A DNA stretch of 62,770 nt from JAGVSR01 sp964458265 (lineage in GTDB: Bacteria > Pseudomonadota > Alphaproteobacteria > Rhizobiales > Hyphomicrobiaceae). The stretch spans positions 1-62,770 of the forward strand of contig CAYWIF010000019.1 in assembly GCA_964458265.1 (NCBI GenBank), given 5' to 3'. Below are positions 18,954 through 27,405 of this stretch, piece after piece (within the stretch, counting starts at the first letter, position 1; each line of letters opens with the position of its first letter). A model generated the notes under the pieces. The model was not told where the DNA came from. It saw only the letters and a program-made list of their open reading frames with translations, and made no database searches. The translations under genes were made by a program, and so were the position numbers.

Positions 18954-19053
18954 NNNNNNNNNNNNNNNNNNNNNNNNNNNNNNNNNNNNNNNNNNNNNNN
19001 NNNNNNNNNNNNNNNNNNNNNNNNNNNNNNNNNNNNNNNNNNNNNNNNNNNNN
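18954..19053. other. Assembly gap (100 N)
   Basis: Exactly 100 undefined bases between the antiporter start and the bamE stop; another scaffold join of unknown true length. Confidence 0.99.
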
Positions 19054-19084
19054 GTCGTTGCCGTGTGCGGAATGATTTTGTTGG

Positions 19085-19594
19085 CTATTCGCCGAAGATC
19101 TGGCGCTGGCCGAGGTTGCGGAAGAGCTGCTTCAGGATGCCGTCTTCGTTGCCGCCGGGTGCGGGCGTGGTGCGCGAGACGAAGTCGAAGACCTTGCCGT
19201 CTTTCAGGCCGTAGTTGGCCACGCGCTCAACCATGCCGGTCTGGTTGAAGTAGACGGCGACGACCTTGCGATCCTTCTCCTCGGGCGTGAAGAAGGCCTT
19301 CTGCGACATGGTGCTGGAGATGTAATAGTAGACTTGGCCGGAGCCCGTGGTGGTGGTGGTCGTCGGCGTGCCGAGCGAGAGCTTGACCTGTTCCTGCATC
19401 ATGCCGGGCTGGATCTGCTGGAGATCGCTGTCGCGAAAGAGCTGGCCGTGTTTCGTCACCGTTTCGGTGCAGCCGGCTGCGAACACCAGGCCCGCAGCTA
19501 GACACATGCGCGACAGCACATGGACGAGCCGGTGGGATCGCGAACTGAGGGGTGTGCGGGTCACGGCGGTCCTGGGTGCGATCTTCAGAATCAT
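19085..19594 (-). CDS. bamE: Outer membrane assembly lipoprotein BamE (OmlA/SmpA)
   Basis: A 169-residue lipoprotein of the BAM complex that inserts outer-membrane beta-barrels. The lipobox LVFAAGC places the lipidated Cys near residue 42. The mature part shows the SmpA/OmlA fold pattern: QIQPGMMQEQVKLSLGTPT (turn, helix, Gly-x-Pro) followed by a strand block VYYYISSTMSQKAFF and VAVYFNQTG. The start is uncertain: ATG at 19594 gives a long n-region, while ATG at 19507 gives a compact signal peptide. Divergence from the cytochrome c chaperone gene is the usual arrangement in Hyphomicrobiales. Confidence 0.9.
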   Translation of the reverse strand: MILKIAPRTAVTRTPLSSRSHRLVHVLSRMCLAAGLVFAAGCTETVTKHGQLFRDSDLQQIQPGMMQEQVKLSLGTPTTTTTTGSGQVYYYISSTMSQKAFFTPEEKDRKVVAVYFNQTGMVERVANYGLKDGKVFDFVSRTTPAPGGNEDGILKQLFRNLGQRQIFGE

Positions 19595-19766
19595 GAGGGG
19601 CGGTGCTTTACCGTTGCGCTTATCCGGTGACGCCGCATCTGGCAACGCGACCGGCCTGTGGATTACACGGCTATTTGCGGTGGCTGCGGCAAGCAGGTAG
19701 GAGTGCTCTCGCGGGCGGTGGCCCGCGAGATACGCGCAGACGCGAACGGGAACCCGACAAGCCCCC

Positions 19767-20285
19767 ATGCTGACTTGGTTTTTCAATCGATCCCCCACTG
19801 AGCCTAAAGCAGCCGAGCTTTATGGCGCGGTCGTGGCCTTGGCGCGGCGCCCGAAGCTTTATGAGGTGTTCGGAGTAGCCGACACGCCAGAAGGCCGGTA
19901 TGAGGCGCTCGTTCTGCATCTGTTTCTGGCCGCTGAGCGGTTGATGGCCGAGGGCGAGCAGGGATCAAAGCACGCGCAGGCGCTTATCGAGGCGTTTGTG
20001 ACGGACATGGACGACAACATGCGCGAGATGGGGGTTGGAGATCTCAGTGTGCCCAAGAAGGTCAAGAAGGCGGCCGCTGCCTTCTACGACCGGGCGGACG
20101 TTTACCGTTCGGCATTGGCGGCGGAGGGCAGCGAGGAACTGGCCGGTGCGCTTGTGCGTCTCGTTCCTGCGGCGGACGATCGCGCGTTCGACGCAGGAGC
20201 GTTCGCGGCGGATGTGCGAGAGCAGGCAGCGCGGCTGGCCGCGATCCCGCTTGGCGGGCTCATATCCGGTAATCTGGCATCTTGA
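19767..20285 (+). CDS. Ubiquinol-cytochrome c chaperone family protein (CBP3/UQCC1-like)
   Basis: A 172-residue cytosolic helical protein of the Ubiq_cyt_C_chap family, related to mitochondrial CBP3, which assists cytochrome b synthesis and assembly of the bc1 complex. Recognisable blocks are AAELYGAVVALARRP, FEVRYEALVLHLFL-like RYEALVLHLFLAAERL and FVTDMDDNMREMGVGDL, the last being the family core. The bacterial members are not well studied, so the exact client is inferred. It is followed after 62 bases by the DUF177 gene and probably co-transcribed with it. Confidence 0.87.
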   Translation: MLTWFFNRSPTEPKAAELYGAVVALARRPKLYEVFGVADTPEGRYEALVLHLFLAAERLMAEGEQGSKHAQALIEAFVTDMDDNMREMGVGDLSVPKKVKKAAAAFYDRADVYRSALAAEGSEELAGALVRLVPAADDRAFDAGAFAADVREQAARLAAIPLGGLISGNLAS

Positions 20286-20347
20286 TTGCGGGCGCGGCGT
20301 CGCCAGTTGAAAGACGTGTCGAAGTCAATGCGTGCAAGGGTTTCAAC

Positions 20348-20872
20348 ATGACCGACACCACGGTTCGATTGCCGCTCGATTGGAGAATCGAGACCACAGC
20401 GGTTCCCGAGCGGGGCCTGAAAGGTACGCGCACGGCGACGGAAGAGGAGCGGGCGGCGCTTGCAAAAGCGCTCGATCTCGTTGCGTGCGATGCGCTGGAG
20501 GCGAGCTACCAGATCAGTCCGGCTGCGGGTGGCGGGTATCGCCTGGAAGGCGGGATCGACGCGGCCGTGACGCAGGCGTGCATCATCACGCTGGAGCCGG
20601 TCGCGGGCCGGGTCGCGGAAAGCTTCGGCGTCGAATTCCGCCGCGACGCCGAAAGCGAGGCGCCGGCCGGCGATATCGATATATTGTCGTCCGCGGACCT
20701 CGAGCCGCTCATCGACGACTGGATCGATGTCGGCCGGATCGTCTATGAGGCGCTGTCGGCGGGCCTCGATCCCTATCCGCGCAAGGAGGGTGCGGAATTC
20801 GAATGGAGCGACGCAAAGCAGGCCGAGGGCAAAGCCAATCCGTTTGCAGTGCTCAAGAAACTGAAAGATTAG
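20348..20872 (+). CDS. DUF177 (YceD-like) protein
   Basis: A 174-residue DUF177/YceD family protein. In E. coli YceD is linked to 23S rRNA accumulation, and the plant homologue acts in 23S maturation. The family core is visible: a Cys in VTQACIITLEPV, then FGVEFRRD, the acidic block and DWIDVGRIVYEALSAGLDPYPR. In many bacteria it precedes rpmF and plsX; here rpmF is absent and plsX follows after 136 bases. The ATG at 20348 gives the normal N-terminus. Confidence 0.87.
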   Translation: MTDTTVRLPLDWRIETTAVPERGLKGTRTATEEERAALAKALDLVACDALEASYQISPAAGGGYRLEGGIDAAVTQACIITLEPVAGRVAESFGVEFRRDAESEAPAGDIDILSSADLEPLIDDWIDVGRIVYEALSAGLDPYPRKEGAEFEWSDAKQAEGKANPFAVLKKLKD

Positions 20873-20898
20873 GGCCGGGCGGGGTGTATTTCGGGGGA

Positions 20899-20946
20899 TC
20901 AGCGCATCCGCGACCGAATTAGCGATTGTCAGCGCACCCGCGACGG
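20899..20946. repeat. Tandem imperfect 18-bp repeat
   Basis: TCAGCGCATCCGCGACCG (20899-20916) and TCAGCGCACCCGCGACGG (20929-20946) differ at two positions, with a 30-bp period, in the spacer before plsX. Confidence 0.6.
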
Positions 20947-21008
20947 CTATTTTCCCGCCGACAGTCCGCCGTCGCGAGGGATGATGGGGCCGCGCGGGCT
21001 TCGGTGGA

Positions 21009-22091
21009 ATGACCGGCCCCGACAAGCAGAAAAGCGATTTTCAAGCCATGGTTGAACCACGGACGCTCGCGCTCGACGCCATGGGCGGCGACCATGGGCC
21101 GGAGGTCGTCGTTCCAGGCGCGGCGATCTCGCTCGTCCGGCATCCGCAGCTGTCGTTCGTGTTCTACGGCGACGAGGCGCGCATCGCCCCGGCACTCGAT
21201 CAGCATGCCGGCCTGAAGGCAAAGTCGCGCATCGTGCATACCGCCCTGACCGTCAGCATGAACGACAAGCCGAGCCAGGCGCTGCGCCGGGGCAAGGGGT
21301 CAAGCATGTGGATGGCGCTGGAGGCGGTCAAGACCGGCGAGGCGCATGCTGCGGTGTCGGCGGGGAACACAGGCGCACTGATGGCCATGGCGCGCCTCGT
21401 GCTGCGGCCGATGGCGGGCATCGAGCGGCCGGCGATCGCGGCGTTGTGGCCGACCGTCAAGTCGGAATGCATCGTGCTCGACGTCGGCGCCAACATCGGC
21501 GCGACGGGGCAGCAGCTCGCCGAGTTCGCGCTGATGGGTGCCGCCATGGCGCGGGCCTTGTTTCACGTCGAGCGGCCGACGGTCGGGTTGCTCAATGTCG
21601 GCGTGGAAGAAATCAAGGGCGGCGAAGAGGTCAAGGACGCGCACGCGATCCTGAAAGAGACCAGCCTGCCGCTCGATTATCGCGGCTACATCGAAGGCGA
21701 CGAGATCGGCCAGGGCAAGGTCGATGTGGTGGTCGTGGAAGGCTTTGCCGGGAACATTGCGCTCAAGACCGCGGAAGGAACGGCGCGGCAGATCGGCCAG
21801 TATCTCAAGGACGCCATGACGCGGACGTGGGCAGCCAAGCTGGGCGCGGCGATGGCCCGGGGCGGCTTCAAGGTGTTGAAACACAAGATGGACCCGCGCC
21901 GCGTCAACGGCGGCACGTTCCTCGGTCTCAACGGCATCGCGGTGAAGAGCCACGGCGGCATCGACGCCCTGGGCTTTGCGAGCGCGGTCGATCTCGGCTA
22001 CGAGATGGCCCAGAGCGGGCTCCTGGAGCGCCTCGGGAGCGATCTCGACGGTTTTCACCATACTCTGGATAAGGCAGCGTCGAGCAACTGA
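21009..22091 (+). CDS. plsX: Phosphate acyltransferase PlsX
   Basis: PlsX converts acyl-ACP and phosphate to acyl-phosphate, the donor used by PlsY in phospholipid synthesis; it is a peripheral membrane enzyme. Family motifs are clear: ALDAMGGDHGPEVVV near residue 25, SAGNTGALMA near 117 and VEGFAGNIALKTAEG near 245. The 360-residue length is normal. ATG 21009 or the in-frame ATG 21048 could be used; neither has a strong ribosome binding site. The plsX-fabH-ihfA-merR order links membrane lipid initiation with a nucleoid protein, as is usual in alphaproteobacteria. Confidence 0.96.
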   Translation: MTGPDKQKSDFQAMVEPRTLALDAMGGDHGPEVVVPGAAISLVRHPQLSFVFYGDEARIAPALDQHAGLKAKSRIVHTALTVSMNDKPSQALRRGKGSSMWMALEAVKTGEAHAAVSAGNTGALMAMARLVLRPMAGIERPAIAALWPTVKSECIVLDVGANIGATGQQLAEFALMGAAMARALFHVERPTVGLLNVGVEEIKGGEEVKDAHAILKETSLPLDYRGYIEGDEIGQGKVDVVVVEGFAGNIALKTAEGTARQIGQYLKDAMTRTWAAKLGAAMARGGFKVLKHKMDPRRVNGGTFLGLNGIAVKSHGGIDALGFASAVDLGYEMAQSGLLERLGSDLDGFHHTLDKAASSN

Positions 22092-22166
22092 GTGCCGACG
22101 GCTGTACGACCGAACCCTTCCTAGCCGCTCGGCATGGAAGGGCAGAACAAAAGAAGAGGCACGGGC

Positions 22167-23144
22167 GTGGCAGTCATCCGATCGGTCATTCGCGGGGTGG
22201 GCGCGCATTTGCCTAAGCGCGCCGTCTCCAACGACGACCTCGCCAAAATCGTGGACACGTCCGACGCGTGGATCGTCGAGCGGTCGGGAATCCGGTCGCG
22301 GCATATCGCGGGCGACGACGAACTCACATCCGACCTCGGCATCGCGGCGGCGCGGCAGGCGCTGGTGCGGGCCGGCATCGATCCGGTCGACATCGATCTC
22401 GTGATCTGCGCGACGGCGACACCGGACAGGACGTTTCCCGCAACCGCGGTGCGCATCCAGCACGGACTCGGTATCACGAAGGGGGCCGCGTTCGACGTGC
22501 AGGCAGTCTGCTCGGGCTTCGTCTTCGCCATGACGGTGGCGGACAACTTTCTGAAGACCGGGCAATTCAATCGTGCGCTCGTGATCGGCGCGGAAACGTT
22601 CTCGCGCATTCTCGACTGGAGCGACCGTTCGACGTGCGTCTTGTTCGGCGACGGTGCGGGTGCGGTGGTTCTGGAGGCGCAACCGCAGCACGGCGGCCGG
22701 GACGACCGCGGCATTCTCTCGACGATCATCCGGTCAGATGGGCGGTATGAGGACCTTTTGTACGTGGACGGTGGTCCGGGTTCGACAAAGACGGTCGGGC
22801 ATCTCAGGATGAATGGCCGCGAGGTATTCCGGAACGCCGTACAGAAAATTTCCGGCGTGATCGAAGAGACGCTCGTTGCCACCGGGTATGCGGCCGACGA
22901 GATCGATCTCTTCGTGCCGCATCAGGCCAACGCGCGCATCTTGGATGGGATCGCCAAGAAACTCGGTGTCGACCCGGGCAAGATCATGATGACGCTGTCG
23001 CGGCACGGAAATACGTCCGCCGCCTCGATCCCGCTGGCGCTGGCGGCGGCCGTGGACGAGCACCGGGTCAAGGAGGGGCAACTCGTACTCATGGAGGCCA
23101 TGGGAGGCGGATTTACATGGGGTGCGGTGCTGGCACGTTGGTAA
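22167..23144 (+). CDS. fabH: 3-oxoacyl-ACP synthase III (KAS III)
   Basis: FabH condenses acetyl-CoA with malonyl-ACP to start fatty-acid synthesis. The catalytic triad is intact: Cys115 in VQAVCSGFVF, His252 in VPHQANARI and Asn282 in HGNTSAAS. The product is 325 residues if translation starts at the GTG at 22167, which has AAGAGG upstream and gives the family N-terminus AVIRSVIRGVG. An ATG at 22134 lacks a ribosome binding site and would add 11 residues. It lies 75 bases after plsX and is probably in the same operon. Confidence 0.95.
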   Translation: MAVIRSVIRGVGAHLPKRAVSNDDLAKIVDTSDAWIVERSGIRSRHIAGDDELTSDLGIAAARQALVRAGIDPVDIDLVICATATPDRTFPATAVRIQHGLGITKGAAFDVQAVCSGFVFAMTVADNFLKTGQFNRALVIGAETFSRILDWSDRSTCVLFGDGAGAVVLEAQPQHGGRDDRGILSTIIRSDGRYEDLLYVDGGPGSTKTVGHLRMNGREVFRNAVQKISGVIEETLVATGYAADEIDLFVPHQANARILDGIAKKLGVDPGKIMMTLSRHGNTSAASIPLALAAAVDEHRVKEGQLVLMEAMGGGFTWGAVLARW

Positions 23145-23149
23145 ATTTG

Positions 23150-23170
23150 GGCTGCCGCCAGCCGTTTTTT
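23150..23170 (+). terminator. Weak terminator after fabH
   Basis: A short 5-bp stem GGCTG/CAGCC with a 4-nt loop is followed by GTTTTTT. Efficiency is doubtful; it may allow read-through into ihfA. Confidence 0.4.
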
Positions 23171-23319
23171 GCTGCACTGCGGTAAGCACGTTTCGGATAA
23201 GCGTTTGATTTCAGCATGTTGCGCTTTCCTCCTCGTTGACCGCAGACATTGCTCCCGCTAGCATTGTCGTGCACCACAAAAAGAAGGGTGCCGACGATAT
23301 GCGGGGAGGCGCGATTTCG

Positions 23320-23637
23320 ATGGCTGGGAAAACTTTGACGCGAGCAGATCTCGCGGAGGCAGTGGTCAAGAAGGTTGGGCTGCCGCGCAACGAGTCGCAG
23401 GATCTCGTCGAACTCGTACTTGGCGAAATTTCGGGTAGCCTGGCGCGAGGTGACAGCGTGAAGCTGTCATCGTTCGGATCGTTCGGCATTCGTCAAAAGG
23501 GACAGCGTGTTGGCCGCAATCCGAAGACAGGCAAGGAAGTGCCGATCACGCCACGCCGCGTATTGGTGTTCCGGCCGAGCAACATCATGAAGGACCGGAT
23601 CAACGCCGGGCGCATGCGCCGCAAAGCTGCCGAATAG
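23320..23637 (+). CDS. ihfA: Integration host factor alpha subunit
   Basis: A DNA-bending nucleoid protein that forms a heterodimer with IhfB. The 105-residue product from ATG 23320 (MAGKTLTRADLAEAV) matches the alphaproteobacterial IHF-alpha start and is preceded by GGGGAGG at a spacing of 10. The HU/IHF signature GSFGIRQKGQRVGRNPKTG, with the DNA-intercalating Pro in the following arm region, and VFRPSNIMKDRIN are present. An upstream ATG at 23299 is possible. The downstream MerR gene is its usual neighbour. Confidence 0.95.
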   Translation: MAGKTLTRADLAEAVVKKVGLPRNESQDLVELVLGEISGSLARGDSVKLSSFGSFGIRQKGQRVGRNPKTGKEVPITPRRVLVFRPSNIMKDRINAGRMRRKAAE

Positions 23638-23887
23638 CCAACCGGCTCCGTTCAACACTTCGTTATTTTTCATGCATCAATTTTTTCCTGCGGGCCGCGC
23701 GGGTCGAATGTGGCTCATAAGCATGCGGGTTTTACATTCGTTGCGCGCACCGGCGCTGTCCACATCGTCGCCACACTTCATATCGATCAGACGGGACGAA
23801 GCCCGGCATGCTGCAGTATGATGGGCGTTTCCCATCTTAGCGGTGGGCGTGATGCGCATCCGCAAAATTCAGGCGAGGGACGTCGAT

Positions 23888-24418
23888 ATGGCGAAGGCAG
23901 CCGAAGCATTCCGCACGATCAGCGAAGTGGCTTCAGATCTCGACGTGCCCAAACACGTGCTGCGCTTTTGGGAAGCCAAGTTCCCGCAAATCCGGCCCAT
24001 GAAACGCGGCGGGGGCCGGCGGTACTATCGCCCCGAAGACATGGAGCTTTTGAAGGGCATCCGGCGGCTGCTGCATGCCGAGGGTTATACGATCAAGGGC
24101 GTCCAGAAGATTCTGCGCGAGCAGGGTGTCGATCAAGTGAAAGCGTTCGCGCACCTGGCCGCGTCGGAGAAGACAAAGGGGCGCGCTAAGAGCAAAGCCG
24201 ATGGAGCTGTTGCGGCGGCGGAAGCAAAACTCGCGGTCGCAGCGCCGCAGGCCAAGGGCGCAGACGGCAGGGCGTCGCGCGGCGTGATCGCGCCGGTCAG
24301 TCTCGATGCACTGGTGCGCAGCACCATTGTCGAGCTGGATGCATGCCGGCGGTTGCTGCTGGGCGAGGCCGAAGCTGTCGCGGTCCCGGCGAAGGCCGTC
24401 CGTGTGGGGCGGGGTTGA
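23888..24418 (+). CDS. MerR-family transcriptional regulator
   Basis: A 176-residue MerR-type protein. The N-terminal winged helix-turn-helix is clear: FRTISEVASDLDVPKHVLRFWE (about 8-29), then RGGGRRYYRPEDMELLKGIRRLLH. The C-terminal part is Ala/Lys-rich and lacks the Cys ligands of metal-sensing MerR proteins, so it is not a mercury- or copper-type sensor. It starts at ATG 23888, with GAGGGA upstream. This gene regularly follows ihfA in Hyphomicrobiales, but its targets are unknown to me. Confidence 0.9.
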   Translation: MAKAAEAFRTISEVASDLDVPKHVLRFWEAKFPQIRPMKRGGGRRYYRPEDMELLKGIRRLLHAEGYTIKGVQKILREQGVDQVKAFAHLAASEKTKGRAKSKADGAVAAAEAKLAVAAPQAKGADGRASRGVIAPVSLDALVRSTIVELDACRRLLLGEAEAVAVPAKAVRVGRG

Positions 24419-24450
24419 CGGATCGCACGCGATTGCGCCAGGACCCTGCG

Positions 24451-25263
24451 ATGAGTAGCGGGGCCGTGAGTGGCGTGCAGGTGGAACTTTGGCTGGCCCG
24501 GCTCGACGCTCTTGCCGACCCACTCGCGGATCTCGAACGCCATGATCCGGTCTGTGCCTCCGGTGACCTTGACGGGCTCGATGGCGCGCGGCGCACTGCG
24601 CGGTTGCTGCTGAGGCGCATACTGGCGCGCCACTTTGGACGCCCGGTGGCGCGACAGCCGTTCGAGACGCGGTCCAATGGCAAGCCAGCGATCCCGGGAT
24701 TGAATGGGGATTTCAATCTCGCGCATACCTCCGGCGCGGAGGGGACCTTTGCCTTGATCGGTGTTGGCAGCGTGACGCTGCTTGGCGTCGATCTGGAGTT
24801 GCCGCGCATCGTGCGGCTCGATGCCCGGCGGCGCGCGCTCATCATCGACGCGGCGCTGCGTGTGGGTGGCGGCGCGGCGTTGCCCGGCGACGAGGACGGG
24901 CGCATCCTTCAGGCTTGGGTCCGACTGGAAGCGTGGGGGAAGGCGGATGGCCTTGGCATCGGCCGCACACTTTCGCACTTCGGGGTTTGGGGAGGGTCCG
25001 ATCGTACGCCCGTTGTATCCGGAGCGGTGCAAGCAGGTCTCGACTCGCGGACCGTTTACGATTTGGCGGCGGGGGCGGGCCTGAATGCGGCCGTTGCGTT
25101 GCCCCTTGGCGTCGCGTCCCCGCCGGTTCGCGACGTGCCCGCGGACCCGGCTGCGCTCGCGTCGCTCTTTTCCATTGCGGCGGAAAGCGCCAATTCCGGC
25201 GTTGACCTCGCCCCCGGGGCGGGGCACAAGGTGCCGCATCGGAGCGTAGCGCAGCCTGGTTAG
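24451..25263 (+). CDS. 4-prime-phosphopantetheinyl transferase (Sfp type)
   Basis: A 270-residue enzyme expected to move phosphopantetheine from CoA to a carrier-protein serine. The motifs FNLAHTSG (CoA site), GVDLEL (Mg-binding Asp and Glu) and WVRLEAWGKADG (Mg-binding Glu) are in the right order. The usual WxxKEA is WVRLEA here, a variant I believe is seen in alphaproteobacterial homologues. ATG 24451 has AGGA at a spacing of 8. The reading frame does not end before the tRNA-Pro gene: its last seven sense codons and the stop lie inside the tRNA (25240-25263). Carrier-protein partners are not encoded nearby. Confidence 0.85.
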   Translation: MSSGAVSGVQVELWLARLDALADPLADLERHDPVCASGDLDGLDGARRTARLLLRRILARHFGRPVARQPFETRSNGKPAIPGLNGDFNLAHTSGAEGTFALIGVGSVTLLGVDLELPRIVRLDARRRALIIDAALRVGGGAALPGDEDGRILQAWVRLEAWGKADGLGIGRTLSHFGVWGGSDRTPVVSGAVQAGLDSRTVYDLAAGAGLNAAVALPLGVASPPVRDVPADPAALASLFSIAAESANSGVDLAPGAGHKVPHRSVAQPG

Positions 25264-25317
25264 CGCACCAGTCTGGGGGACTGGGGGTCGGAGGTTCAAA
25301 TCCTCTCGCTCCGACCA
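25240..25317 (+). tRNA. tRNA-Pro (anticodon GGG)
   Basis: The cloverleaf is complete. Acceptor stem CGGAGCG (25240-25246) pairs with CGCTCCG (25307-25313). The D-arm is GCGC/GCGC. The anticodon stem CCAGT/ACTGG encloses loop CTGGGGG with anticodon GGG. The T-arm contains TTCAAAT, and an encoded ACCA ends at 25317. The 5-prime third overlaps the end of the phosphopantetheinyl transferase gene on the same strand. Confidence 0.96.
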
Positions 25318-25564
25318 AACCCCGCCTTCATGCCAATCAGCGGAAGAATTTCATTTACCTCGATCGCTGATTGTGGCCCGCCGCGACCGGCGCTGGCGCT
25401 CGACACGGATCTCAGACATAGCCACACAGCGCGCAATGCTGCATGCTGAGCTATGGGCAAGCGCAGATGTCCATAGCCCGAACAGGCCCGCGCGCGTTTC
25501 GTGTGCCGTGGGGTGGCTGGCTTGACGCTCCACCTAGCCCTGCGTGAGAACACGGGAGGCAGTC

Positions 25565-25855
25565 ATGAAGGTGATGACAACGCTGGCCATCGTAGCGATC
25601 GCCCTTTTTGCTACGGCTGGATCGCAGGTGCACTTTGCCGGCGATGCCGAAGCTCGATCCTACAAGAAGTCGTTTTCCAAGAATTACGGCTACAAAAACA
25701 GATGGCGCAACCGGCGCATCCGGCGCGGCGTGGCGATCGGGGTTGGAACGGCCGCCGGCGTGGGCCTCGCGTATAACTATAGCTGCAGCAATCTGGCTTA
25801 TCGCTGCCGCCACGGCGAATACTGGGCGTGCAGCCGCTTCGATGACCGCTGCTGA
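25565..25855 (+). CDS. Small secreted or membrane basic protein
   Basis: A 96-residue protein with an N-terminal signal-like helix (TLAIVAIALFATAG) and possible cleavage near EAR-SYK. A strongly basic stretch (YKNRWRNRRIRRG) leads into a Gly/Ala hydrophobic segment (VAIGVGTAAGVGLAY) and a Cys-containing tail (four Cys). GGGAGG at a spacing of 6 supports ATG 25565. Similar short proteins with a YKKS/Gly-rich segment are common in Hyphomicrobiales without known function. It is convergent with the MEKHLA gene. Confidence 0.65.
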   Translation: MKVMTTLAIVAIALFATAGSQVHFAGDAEARSYKKSFSKNYGYKNRWRNRRIRRGVAIGVGTAAGVGLAYNYSCSNLAYRCRHGEYWACSRFDDRC

Positions 25856-25868
25856 GAGGGACGAGAGG

Positions 25869-26351
25869 TCAGTCCAAAATCTGCCAACCGGAAAAGCTGG
25901 CTGCCTGGCCGGCGGGATTGCCGTCCGCGCCGGTTAGATTCCAGACCGAAGCGCCGTCGATGCGGAACCGGCGGCCCGTGGCGGAGATCCGCACGCCGGC
26001 GTAGTCGTGGATAATTCCGAACCGCGCAACACGCTCTAGAAGCCGCGCGCGCTCTGCCTGTGCCAACGGCTCGGCCGACAAGCGCGACGGCAGGCGGGTG
26101 AATTGCTCGAATGACATTTCAAAGAGTTCGAGGGCGGCTCTGTTGCCGAAAAAGAATATCGGGTCGGGCTGCGTTCCGTGAGCCACGATCACCTCCGGGG
26201 CAAACCAGAGCGCGGTGGCGGTATCGGGCGCGCTCGCTGTGAGGGATCGGCGGGTGAGGGCTGCGTAGCTCGCAGCGATGGTTTCAATCCGGCGCCGTTC
26301 GTCCGGCGTCCAATCGGGCATCGGGGCGGGGATGATCGCGGGGTCCGTCAC
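25869..26351 (-). CDS. MEKHLA domain protein
   Basis: A protein of 150-160 residues whose body matches the MEKHLA domain, a PAS-like module named from plant HD-ZIP III proteins and also found alone in bacteria. Features are RIETIAASYAALTRRSL, PDPIFFFGNRAALELFEM and the terminal GQAASFSGWQ. A GTG at 26351 overlaps the LysR stop as GTGA, which suggests translational coupling; ATG 26321 is the alternative start. As a free PAS-like domain next to a LysR gene it may sense a ligand or light/redox signal, but no cofactor site can be assigned. Confidence 0.82.
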   Translation of the reverse strand: MTDPAIIPAPMPDWTPDERRRIETIAASYAALTRRSLTASAPDTATALWFAPEVIVAHGTQPDPIFFFGNRAALELFEMSFEQFTRLPSRLSAEPLAQAERARLLERVARFGIIHDYAGVRISATGRRFRIDGASVWNLTGADGNPAGQAASFSGWQILD

Positions 26352-27238
26352 GGGGCGGGCGGCTTCAATTTCCGGGCCATGGCGAGGAACGCGGACACAT
26401 GCGGCGGATGCGGTTCGCGCGATTTCAGGACAAGTCCGATCTCGTGCGTGACGGCTGGGTCGACGATGGGGATGGCCACGAGTTCCATGGGCGGTTCGAA
26501 ACGGTTGCCCTGACCAAGCGCGGCGATGGTGGCGACCAAGCCGGAGCGCACGTGGACGTGCAGCATGGTCATCGAGTTCGATTCCAGCATGGGCGGAACT
26601 GCAACGCCGGCATCCGCAAGGTGACGATCGATGATGCGGCGGTTTTGCATGTCGCCCGTCAACAGGCATAGCGGAAGCCGGCCCGCTTCGGCCCAGGATA
26701 TGTCCTTGCGGGCAGCCATGGGATGACCGGGTGCTACCAGCAGCGCGTAGTGCTCGGCGTAGAGCGGCACGGCCTGAAAGCGTTGGACGAGGTCGGTGCC
26801 GATGTAGGTGATGCCGATGTCGATTTCGAGGTTGTCGAGGCTGGAGAGAATGATGCCGGTCGACATGCTGATGATGGAGAGGTGCAGCCCGGTATGCTTG
26901 GCCATGAAGGACAGCGTCATGTCGGGAACGAAGGGCAGCGCGGTCGGAATGACGCCGAGCGTCAAGGTGCCGGTGAGCCCGCGCTTCAGTCCATCGATTT
27001 CCTGGCGCATCGTGCGCGCGTCGGAGACGATGCGGCGCGCCCAATCCAGGACGCGCTCGCCCTCCGGCGTGAAGCCACGGAAGCGCGACCCACGCTCGAC
27101 GATCAGCACGCCCAGTTGATCCTCGAGGCTTTTCACCGCCGATGACAGCGTCGGCTGGCTGATGCCGCATGACTCCGCAGCGCGGCCGAAGTGGCGCTCG
27201 CGGGATAGGGCCAGAAGCAGTTCAAGCTTGTCGATCAT
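26348..27238 (-). CDS. LysR-family transcriptional regulator
   Basis: A 296-residue LysR-type regulator. The N-terminal helix-turn-helix is ERHFGRAAESCGISQPTLSSAVKSLE (given here as key residues: AAESCGISQPTLSSAV) at about 18-38. It is followed by the linker helix and a periplasmic-binding-protein-like effector domain starting at TLTLGVIPTALPFV. The inducer is unknown. The gene forms an overlapping pair with the MEKHLA gene and diverges from idi, with 167 bases between them. LysR proteins often regulate a divergent gene, so idi is a possible target, but no convincing T-N11-A box was found. Confidence 0.93.
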   Translation of the reverse strand: MIDKLELLLALSRERHFGRAAESCGISQPTLSSAVKSLEDQLGVLIVERGSRFRGFTPEGERVLDWARRIVSDARTMRQEIDGLKRGLTGTLTLGVIPTALPFVPDMTLSFMAKHTGLHLSIISMSTGIILSSLDNLEIDIGITYIGTDLVQRFQAVPLYAEHYALLVAPGHPMAARKDISWAEAGRLPLCLLTGDMQNRRIIDRHLADAGVAVPPMLESNSMTMLHVHVRSGLVATIAALGQGNRFEPPMELVAIPIVDPAVTHEIGLVLKSREPHPPHVSAFLAMARKLKPPAP

Positions 27239-27405
27239 GGGCGGGAAGGTGGCCTCTAGCGGGGGCCGTTTGAGCTATAGCTTTTTTCTCCGGCTCTCGA
27301 CAGCCGATGGCGGAAGACTTCGCAATATCCTTTCTCGTCTTGAAGTCGGCAGGCCGCCGGTTCACAGTTGATGTCAGCTGAAGTTGACACGCCGGGCGCG
27401 CCCCT

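Noticed and set aside
27239..27405. LysR operator between LysR and idi
   Set aside because: TTGATGTCA and TTGACA stretches are present, but no clear T-N11-A dyad could be defined.
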